Shown: positions 55,606 through 64,000 of the stretch, in pieces | Position numbering within the stretch: the first letter of the stretch is position 1 | Layout of the letters: every line of letters begins with the position of its first letter | NCBI GenBank assembly: GCA_001792895.1 | Contig: MARA01000003.1 | Coordinates: 1,798,001 to 1,862,000 of the forward strand | Length of the DNA stretch: 64,000 bases | From: Lentinus brumalis | Taxonomy: Eukaryota > Basidiomycota > Agaricomycetes > Polyporales > Polyporaceae | Reading direction: 5' to 3' | Notes under the pieces: generated by a model | Databases searched by the model: none | Seen by the model: only the letters and a program-made list of their open reading frames with translations | Told to the model about the DNA's origin: nothing | Translations under genes and position numbers: made by a program

Positions 55606-56039
55606 ATGTCGTCCGACCATCACACCACTCTCCTGCCGAAACCCCATGGGAGGGAAGACATCCCTCCTCCCCTCGAACCCCTCGAGCCCCTCGAGCCCAT
55701 GCCATCAGCCCATCATTCGAATGACACCTTCGTCTCTGTACGCACGCCATGATCATCACCTGCACGATCTGCACTCACCCTCTGGCACCACAGAACGAGT
55801 TGACTGCCGCTACGATCACACTTACTATGTCGATTGAGCACCACCACGTCACCGAAATACGCTCTTTCGCCCTTCGCATCACAGTGAACGCACCCGAAAG
55901 CGCCGGCTTACTATCAAGCATCGCAGACGAGTGGCACACCTCTTCACCAGCATCACTGCGCACTACCGTGCTCCGGGCGGTAACAGGAACTGAGGAGGAG
56001 CAGGGTAGAAGCATTGTTCGAATTGAATGTATACAGTAG
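55606..56039 (+). CDS. Unknown small protein, 125 aa, two exons
   Basis: Exon 55606-55737 (MSSDHHTTLLPKPHG, then a Pro/Glu-rich LEPLEPLEP stretch) joins exon 55794-56039 after a 56-bp intron. The frame ends at 56039. The second exon encodes an alternating hydrophobic pattern (LTAATITLTMSIEHHHVTEI, RSFALRITV) ending SIVRIECIQ. It is third in the row of small plus-strand genes. Function unknown. Confidence 0.55.
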
Positions 56040-57848
56040 AGTCAATCTTCATGCCCTACTACAACTCTCCAACCACCGCTAGTAGTGGAATCGGAACCGG
56101 CGGGGCCGCCCCCGCCTCTACAACCAAGTCGTCCTAAAGATGCTGTGTGACACCAGAAGGTCAACCTGCACGTCGACGCCCACAGGCTGCAAGATGTCTG
56201 CTGGTCGGACGCAACATACGCGGGCTGCCCATCGGCGATCGCACAGCCCAAGAGGATGAGTCCTTGCGCACCTTGATCTCTGCCTTGGGTCGTCTTCGGA
56301 CCCACTTGACACCAGTAGCGGTCACATTGCCAGTGTGCGAGGTTGAAGAGCACCTGGCCATCACGATTTGATGGTTGATTAGACCCCTTATCGGGGGGGC
56401 CATCACGGGTTACTTTGACCTCTTTCCCCGTTCCTGTACTCTACCAGTATCGCTAGCAATACCTCCTCCTGGATACTGGAAACAGCAAGTCCGTCTCCCT
56501 CCCAAATAGAGGCAGGTTCCAGGCGCGTGTGCAGGCCCCGGCAAAGACCGGGAGGAGTTCCCGGCGCACGCCATCGCATCACGCGCCGTCGGCAAAAGAT
56601 CCCGTCGGCGGCAAGTCCCGCCCACTGCCCTGCGCGCCATCAGAGACCCTCCCGACGCCGTGCTCGACAGCAAGCTCGTCATGTCCGCCTCCCGCCTCTC
56701 CCTCTGCACCGAATCCCACCGTTCTTTCGGCTCTTGGGGGTTTTCTAACACGCTGAAGACGATGGCGACGTTCACTAAGCCCTCAGGGCATCGCGTACAT
56801 CACGGTAGGCAGGCGCGGGGCACTGCAGTGTTTGGAAGTGGCGCTGACGCGCCTCCAGTTCAGACTCCGATGCGAGCAGCCACCGGCTCGTCGGTGCGCG
56901 CTCTCTCTCTCCCAGCATCAAATATCAAGGCTTGGCATCGCCCGCCGCCCGCCCGCCCTCGCCCGCCGCCGCTATCCTGCCCGTGTCTATCCTCCTGCTC
57001 TCTCCCGTTGACGCCTGCCCAGTGTGCTGTATGGTGAGTGCCCGCCCATTTCTGAAACCTCAGTATGCACGTAACTAACTATGCACAGCTCGCCGCTGTC
57101 CTCCCCTGTGTGCTGCGTGGACATCTTGATGCAGAGCCGAGGCGCGTGGATGTCGGACGAGGCCCTTCCATCGGAACATCTATCACGCTGTATCAACACC
57201 ATCCCGCCGGTATGTATGCTGCGGAGGTTTCTCCGCAACACGCGGTCCTTCTGCCGAGTACTTATCCACGTCCACAGGCTCTACTCCCTCCCCCATACCA
57301 GACCTCAGACATTCCTCAGGCAGCAGACTATAGGTGCCGTCTGTGGGATCTTAACGGCACACTTGCGTAGTCTCCACTAGCACATCAATATGTAGTACCA
57401 CGGGCGTTCCTCGGCGGCGAACACATCATGCGCGCATCTCGCGTAGATGGCTTGGATCCGATCTGCCGGACATTGGTCTTCCAAGCGCGAAGTCTCCGAT
57501 ATCCCGGACTTAAGCACTCAGCACTTTACCAGCAAGGTTACTAGTAGTCGTCCTCTCTCAATTATATAGTTAAAACACTGCTATTGATGCAGTAGATAGT
57601 CTCATTACAAACTCTCATTCATTACAAAGTAGTATCGTTGATGTGGACAAGTGGGATCAATATAACCAGACTCTTGGGTTCATTTTGATGATTACCGAGG
57701 TAACAGCGCGCCCACAATTCATAAACAAGCACTCGCAAAGGACATGATAACAGCATGATATTGAGACGAGGGCATAGGACATAGACATTGCATGCAAAGG
57801 ACGACGTGACAGGTCTATACAACGTTATCGAGAGGACATCGAACACCC
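56040..57848. other. No supported gene
   Basis: GC-rich with overlapping ORFs on both strands. A plus-strand frame at 56147-56371, ending PVCEVEEHLAITI, and another at 57081-57380 look weakly exon-like but could not be chained. From 57380 to 57848 the sequence is AT-richer and non-coding in appearance. Confidence 0.4.
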
Positions 57849-60293
57849 TCAAGCCACGGGAGCGACGTTCTCAATGGCCGTGCCCTTGCGAGCGCGCTTG
57901 CGCGGCGGAGCGTTGTGGAACATCATGTCCTTTGTGCCGCGCTTCTTCCCCTTGGTCGTGTTCTTATCAGAACGCTCCTTGCGGGCGCGCTTAGGTACAA
58001 CGAAGCCAGTCCCATCGGCGTTGGTGACGGCGTTAAGGAATGTGATGGTTGAGAGGGCAGCGGGGGCAGTGAACGTGGGGGAGGGAGCCGTGGCGACAGT
58101 GGCGGCGGCGATTGTCACGGGAGCAAGGAGCGTGGCGGCGGGAGCAGTGGGTGCGGGGACGGGGTCAGACGATGACAAACCAGAGACAGGGGCAGCGGCG
58201 GGTGAAGACGGCGCCGCAGCGGCGGCCTCAGGCTGGGAAGTCGAAGTCGGCGGCGTGGGGAGGAGGTCTTCAACGCGACCATCCCTGTACGCGTCCCTCC
58301 AATCAGACCACTCCTCGTCCATGAGCTGGCGGAAGGTGGTCGTCTTGTTCTCTCAAGCCTTGAGGAGGACCTCGAGCTCGACGCGCGACAGGCTCCCAGG
58401 GGCCGCAAACCGCTTGAGGGGCCAGTTCTCGATGATGACGCCGAACTTGAGGGTGATGTGTTCATCAAAGTTGACATAGAACATCTTCGGGATGGTTGTA
58501 CGCGTACAAGCTTCCTCTGTAGAAGCTTCTGTTAGAGCGGGACGCGCGGGCATGGGAACGGAATGGAAGACTCACGAAGGTGCGCAAAGATAACATCCTT
58601 AACCTTGCGCTTAAGCTCGATAGTCTCCTCGCGGGCGTTGCGGAATACACCTGGGTGAGAATAAGCAATTTTTCGATGTTAGTAAGTAGTAGTAGCTGCA
58701 CGTACCATCGACACCCGAAATGATATGGGACTCGAGCTTTGCCGCAAAGTCAGGCAAAGGCATCTTGGTGACGGTCTCCACGTAGTGCTGGATGCGCTCA
58801 TTGGTGTGGAACACGTACGGCGGGTTATAGTCGTCAACCTTTGAGCGGGTGGCGATGAGGAGGAAGTCGTTATCGGTGCGACCTTTGAGTTCCTTGAGCT
58901 GCAGGTGAGACGTCAGCGGGTGATGGAAGGGAAGCAATATGGGCACAGCACGTACCTGGCGAGTAACGCTCGCGATGTTTGCCCGCGTGTGGTTGAAGGC
59001 ATGAAGGGCGACGTTATGAACGCCTTCGATGCGGTTCTTCCGCCGCTCAATGAGCACCGCCAATTCGTCGGCGGCGGCGGCCTCCTGCTCCTCTGCGCTC
59101 ATGGCCTGCCAGCGCGCGGAGAGCTCCTTGATGACGGCGTTGTTGACACGGTGCAGCTCCTCCTCGGCGTCGTCAGAGATTGCTATGGTGATGTCGATGA
59201 GTCAACAGAAGAGAAGGAAGGACAAGGAACTCACCGGCGTTCATCGCCTTCAACTCCTTGCTGACAAACCCATTCCAGAGGGTCAGCTTTCGGGCGGGCT
59301 TCTTGATGTGGATGGCGTTCTGAAGAATGAGGCGAAAATAATAGTTGACGTCGTGCCCACTGAAGAGTGTCTTCATGTCCTCGGCAGCAGTGTAGATGAC
59401 ATCGCGGGCTTCGACGAGGGCGTCCCGGAGGTCCTGCTTCTTCTTCTCGCGGGCTTCCTTGAGCTGCTTCCACTGCTCCGGCGTGAGATCGTTGGACTTG
59501 GCCTTGCGGATCGTGGTGCATCTGGACTTCGTCCAAGGGAGGCGGACCTTCGCAGCGCTGGTGTGGCGCGCGGTGTGGTCGAGACGGTGGAGGATGGGGC
59601 TGGCAGAACGGCCAGGGGTCGGGGCGACTTTCTCGTTGGTCTGCTCGGGCTCGGGCACACCCGAGAAGTCAAAACGAACTTCCTTAGTTCTCGTAGGCGG
59701 GCGGGGGAAGGGAGATCCTGAGGGGACCAGCGGGAGATTGGCTCCAGGCTTCTTGAGCATGAAGATGAGCGCGTTGGACAGCTGGGAGAAGCCCTCCCAG
59801 CGGGCCAAGAATGTCTTCTTGCCCTGGGCCGGTGGCGTGACAAACCGCTCGATGCTACCCCTGCTGCATGTTAGAAATAAGTATCCGAATATCGTAACGA
59901 AGCTCTCACCATTCAAATCCGAGGTATACGCCAGTCTCCAGGCCGGATCTCACGGCATACATAGGCCGGGTAACCTCCAAGTCTGCGTCGATGGTGGTTG
60001 CGGGTTCGCGCTGCAGGAGCCACACCATTGTGTGGGCATCCTCTGGAAGCGCGACCTTGAAGATCGCCTCGTGGAGCGTGAAGATCGTCTCGGCGTCCTG
60101 GCGATTCGTGACGATCACGACGATAGGGAGCAGAATTTTGGGAGCCCCGAGCATGGTGTTGGGGGGGCTGCATCGATCACCATGAGTTGCCCTGCTGCAG
60201 GCAAAATGACCTGAACACTCACCGCGCTTCATACACGCCCGGCTTCTTGCCTCCGAGGACGACATAGAAGGGGCCGGAGTCATTGCCAGCCAT
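57849..60293 (-). CDS. Unknown seven-exon gene with one in-frame TGA (541 + 167 codons)
   Basis: Exons 60293-60223, 60167-59910, 59860-59235, 59182-58956, 58898-58706, 58650-58576 and 58528-57849 join in one frame of 710 codons. TGA at 58355-58353 is codon 542, and the same frame stays open for 167 more codons. Start MAGNDSGPFYVVLGGKKPGV, which with MYAVRSGLETGVYLGFEWGS vaguely recalls the RNase H1 N-terminal/viroplasmin fold. The middle is helical (NYYFRLILQNAIHIKKPARK...LWNGFVSKELKAMNA). The part after the TGA is acidic, then Pro/Ala-rich, and ends with a strong nuclear-localisation-like PKRARKERSDKNTTKGKKRG. Such proteins are common near fungal transposons. Family not identified. If the TGA is real the product stops at 541 aa. 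Confidence 0.68.
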
Positions 60294-60912
60294 AGCAGCA
60301 CAGACGGGGAAAAGAGAGAGACCAGGGAAGCGTACCTGGGAGTGGTGGCAGTAGATCAGAGGGAGAGAAAAGACGTGAGGACAATCCCCCACGATAGGCG
60401 CTTGATTCCCCGACCTCGGCTATGCGCCACCGGGACGGTTTTCAAGGTCTGTATACTCCGTATCATGTAAGTAAACCATGAGACACATATAGAACGTGTC
60501 TACTAGTTCGTAGCTATTTACTGGTACCATTTTTGTGGCAAAATGAGGTGGTCTCAGAAACCGTCGAAACGGCACGCATATGGGCCATTTAGCATCTTCA
60601 CAAAGGTACGCTTTTCGTGCACACTTTGGCTTCACCCGATGCACAGCCACCAAAATTTGAGACACATTGTATTTGGCAATTCTCTTGCTAGTCGCGGTAG
60701 TTTGAGACGTTCAAGTGCATTGCGTGAAATGGAATCGCGTGAACATTGTTGCAAACTGCCCATAAAGCGTTTTAATCACCACTGCGGATGCTTTCTCGAC
60801 CGTTCCTGTCGCTCGATCACGCTGAAACTTAGAAAGATAATAGATACATTCATATAGAATCAGGCGCAGTACATCCGAACATTCAACATAACCGCGTACG
60901 CATAGCAGAACG
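60294..60912. other. Intergenic, no recognisable feature
   Basis: AT-richer spacer between two minus-strand genes. ORFs are short and lack motifs. It presumably holds the promoter of the 57849-60293 gene and the 3' end of the KDZ gene. Confidence 0.45.
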
Positions 60913-63900
60913 TTACATCTCGAGTGTGTGCATGAATTCGAGGAGGCCTGTCATCTGGTCGTCCATCTCGTCATCGTCATCGCCAAGTTCCGGGCCCACA
61001 GCCTCTTCTACAGGCACGCTTGACATCTCCTCTGAGAAGCCTGAGTCTTCCGAAGACACTGCGGCCTGTAGATGGGGTGGGAGAATAGAAGGACCATCGT
61101 GAGTACCTGGCTCACGGGGGCCCGAGTATCCCGGAAGAGCGTGAGTAGCAGCAATGTAAGCCGCATTACGCATGTTAGCTGTTCTTCTGCGACGGCAGAA
61201 CTCGAGAACAGCGCCGTGAAGCACTGGGTTCTTGCCTTTGAGATTGCTGAGTAGGGAACACCATGGGTGGACCCATGGGTGGCAGGACCTTGACCCACAC
61301 CCATACCCATGATCTACCCACACCCACGGCCATGGATATGGGTTGGCCGTGGTTTAGGGTAAACCCATGGGTGTCTTGGGGTTTGGACCACATCTGGAGC
61401 TTGTTATTGATATTGACAAGTGCTAGAGGGGTGTTCTCATGGTTTTCTATCCATTCATATCATGTAGACAAGTATAACATGCATTGGGGGGCCTACATCA
61501 GTCAAAATACATCCATGATAAAGGGTGCTACCCATACCCATGTGGGTAAGGGTATGCATGTGGGTTGTAGGTTTCATACCCACACCCACACCCATGGCCA
61601 AAACCCACAGACACCCACGTGGGTTTGGCATACCCATGACTTTCCCTATCGCTGAGGACCGCCTTGAAGAGATCTTCCTCGTCGCGGATCCAAGTCTGGA
61701 TCCTCCGAAGCTCCCGGTGGACGTTCCGGATCTCTTCATGGGCACGGGCAACACGCTCCGACAGTCGCATGACCTCCCGGACGGCGGGCGTCGCCCAAGG
61801 CTTCTGGCGGAGGTCGTTCCGAGTATCCTCAAGGAAGGGGAACTGTTCGATAAAGTTGTAGTGGGATGCAGTCGACCAGTCGATTGTCTCCCGCGGCGGG
61901 TCGAGCACGCTCGCAGCGGCATTGTATGCTTTGACGGCGGTCCTGATAGCCTTGCAGCGACGCTGTAGATTCTTCGCAATGTACGTCCGAGCCTTGTAGC
62001 CTGAGAATGCAATTGAGCGCCTCGCACGAGAGATACGTGCGCGTGCTTACCTGTCTGTGCGATGTTCATCTTGTGCAACTCGAAAAGACGCTGGATCACG
62101 AGCCGCTGCAGCCTGCCCAAGGCACGCTGGTATGTGCGGGTTGCAATGTACTTCGAGGCGTTCAAGTACCTCTCATCCATGGGGTCCCATCGCTGCTCAA
62201 TACCCAAGCGAACCTCGATCTCGTTGACGTCAGCGGTGAGCTGATCGACGCGATCGCGAAGATACCGCCGGCGCGTCTCGAGTTTGCACGTGGCGGACAG
62301 ATCCGCTTTGTATGTTGTCGGTCCGGACGTTGGGGTCAGGAACGTCAGCGCTTGGTTGCCTGCAGCCTTGGCGACAGCGGCCTCGGCAATTTGCGCAGTG
62401 CGGTCGTTACCGAGCTGATGTATCCTTCAACTCCTGGCTATAGACAATACTATTGTCAGCACGCGCCAGAGCAAGAGAGAGATAACATGCCTGGTGCTCC
62501 ACAACTCACGCAAGGCCTCCGCGTAGAGGACATCGCGCAAGTCCTCCGGATCCTCGTCCCGCAATGTCGTGAAGTACTCGCGCTCTTCCACGTGGTACTT
62601 TTGGAGATCGTCCTCGGTAATCTGGAGTGCACTCATCGCCTCGCGCAGCATCGGGGTCTTCTCCTCGATGATCTCCAGCGCCTGACGGTAGTTGTTGTAC
62701 AGCATAAGGCCGATGTTGGCATACTTCTCGAAATCCCAATGTTCGAAGAACATGGCGATAAGGAGGCGACGGCGGTAGGGGGAGGCGTAGCGAGTGACGG
62801 ACGCAAGCTGATTGGACGCGCTGAAGATGCGCTCCATCGTTTCGAGGTCTTCTAGGCCCATGCCGGGGATACGGTTGGGGTGAAACCTCACCTGACAGGT
62901 ATATGAATGTGAGTACCCATGGAACGCGTTGACACAAAACTGAGACCCCGATGCCCTGAAGACTTCGCCAATGGAGCTGTTGTTGATGGTCATCAAGAAC
63001 TCGCAACTGATATCGTATCCATGCATGTTCTTCCCGCCGAGCTTGGTCTGCACCTTCGCTGTCGTCGCGATGCCGTACTTTGCGCTGTGCGAATGATATC
63101 AGCTTGATCGGAGATCTTGGATAAATAGCATCACTTACAGTTCCCCGCTCCGGACCATGTCGGCAATCCAAAGGATCAGGCTGTGTCGGCACGCGCTCGC
63201 GAAGATCCCCGATTCTTCATAGATCGACCACATGCCCTTTTTCTCATCAGCGGCTGCGGCCTTCCAGTTGGACGCGCACGAGCCGATTGTCTCCCCGCCA
63301 TCAGTAGGATCGCCCTCAGTCTCTGGGGCAACGTCCTCCTCGGAGTCTGGCTCGGGGCGGTGTGAGGGTCCTCCACAAGGTCAGGCTTCCGAGGACCTTG
63401 ACGCGACTTGACCTCGTTGGCGAACGAATCTACGAACTCGCGCGGAAGAAAGTAGTCGTTGTCTTCAAACGTGCGCAAGTCAGCTTGACGGCGCCCACCC
63501 GAAGTTGCAACGCGCTTGAGTGAATTGTTCCCATCCATAACGATCATCCTGTCGAAGGTCACCGGCTCCTCGCCGACAAGCTGTTGACGTCAATGTAGGC
63601 TTCGTACGCGTAAGACAGGCAGGCGTACCTTGTATGCGCATGCCGGACAGCCATGCTTCGCCCTCCAACTGGGCGCATCACGTCCGAGCGCTCCCATGAC
63701 CTGGGCTTTGACGTCACGAAGGAGCATCAGGTAAATGTCGAAGGCGTCTGCGAGGGCCGTGCGATAGAACCGACGGTATGGTATCTACGGGGAGATCAGT
63801 TGATATGATCAGATATGCCGCCGGTACCTCAAGCCTCAGGATCGGAACACTCACAGTATACATGAAGCATAGCAGCTTGGCAAAAGCTTCAGTGCTGAAG

Positions 63901-64000
63901 GATGCCTTGAAGAGACGGATACTTCGGAAGAGTTCGAGGGTGCGGAAAGAGATGGCGAGTTCAGGATGTAGAGGAGAGGTCGCAAGGTAGCCGTTCAGTG
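60913..64000 (-). pseudogene. KDZ (Kyakuja-Dileera-Zisupton) transposase, 3' part, disrupted
   Basis: Exons read PYRRFYRTALADAFDIYLML, WRAKHGCPACAY, RMIVMDGNNSLKRV, SNWKAAAADEKKGMWSIYEE, GIFASACRHSLILWIADMVR, MHGYDISCEFL, VNAFHGYSHSYTCQVRF, GLEDLETMERIFSASNQLAS, then a long helical C-terminus and an acidic tail ending FMHTLEM. The MDGNN, YDI-C, FHGYSH..C and E-T-MER blocks mark KDZ transposases. Introns seen: 63785-63854, 63581-63628, 63085-63138, 62001-62050. The frame shifts between DLVEDP and EDVAPETEGD near 63360, and a MITE at 61252-61648 interrupts the C-terminal exon with a stop. The N-terminus, including any CxC zinc domain, lies beyond the window. Confidence 0.88.
61252..61648. mobile_element. 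hAT-type MITE, 397 bp, in the KDZ gene
   Basis: Inverted ends TAGGGAAC-ACCATGGGT and, from the right end, TAGGGAAAGTCATGGGT. Flanking 8-bp direct repeats ttgctgag (61244-61251) and tcgctgag (61649-61656) differ at one base. Subterminal CCCATGGGT / ACCCACACCCAT motifs repeat in both orientations. There is no coding capacity. Skipping the element and one flank restores the KDZ reading frame (…KAVLSNLKGKNPV). Confidence 0.85.

Noticed and set aside
56410..56775. A minus-strand 121-codon ORF and overlapping plus-strand ORFs near 56.5 kb as genes
   Set aside because: Overlapping frames in GC-rich DNA with no motif, splice chain or plausible start.

Overview
The window looks like nuclear DNA of a filamentous basidiomycete, most likely an Agaricomycete. 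The evidence is dense short GT-AG introns (about 38-70 bp) and a transposon set typical of that class: a Ty3/gypsy chromovirus, Ty1/copia elements, a Helitron, hAT elements, a KDZ transposase and a TET/JBP-like dioxygenase relic. No species can be named, and no rRNA, tRNA or CRISPR feature was seen.

Layout. 1-1848: no recognisable gene. 1854-8138: a complete but decayed Ty3/gypsy chromovirus (unequal LTRs, perfect 5-bp target duplication ctccc) inserted in a proline-rich repeat locus. 8695-15.8 kb: a mosaic of a 325-bp dispersed repeat, an inverted solo copia LTR, a hAT C-terminal remnant and a captured cyclophilin fragment, the last three lying inside a copia element. 10140-20137 and 22220-27661: two copia elements in opposite orientation whose 4.3-kb 3' arms are almost identical. 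The 2-kb spacer between them holds two genes, each cut at its 5' side by an LTR: a Myb/SANT-like gene and a TET/JBP-like 2OG-Fe(II) dioxygenase. 27.7-35.5 kb: LTR relics, two microrepeat expansions and a spliced Ulp1-type protease pseudogene.

35759-47110: a Helitron gene (HUH Rep, Pif1-like helicase, C-terminal USP-like cysteine protease). It is split by an apparently intact 3.78-kb hAT transposon (36386-40166) with a perfect 8-bp duplication. The two Helitron halves are in frame with each other across the target site.

47.3-60.3 kb: the gene-like part of the window. It has two divergent paralogs that both come out at 379 aa with one intron, an unknown seven-exon gene on the minus strand, three small spliced genes in a row, and a seven-exon minus-strand gene with one in-frame TGA. 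60913-64000: the 3' part of a KDZ transposase gene on the minus strand, broken by a 397-bp hAT-type MITE and probably a frameshift; its 5' end lies beyond the window.

Taken together this is a nested-transposon graveyard beside a small island of lineage-specific genes. All gene models come from reading ORFs and splice signals by eye. Functions come from motif recognition, not database search.
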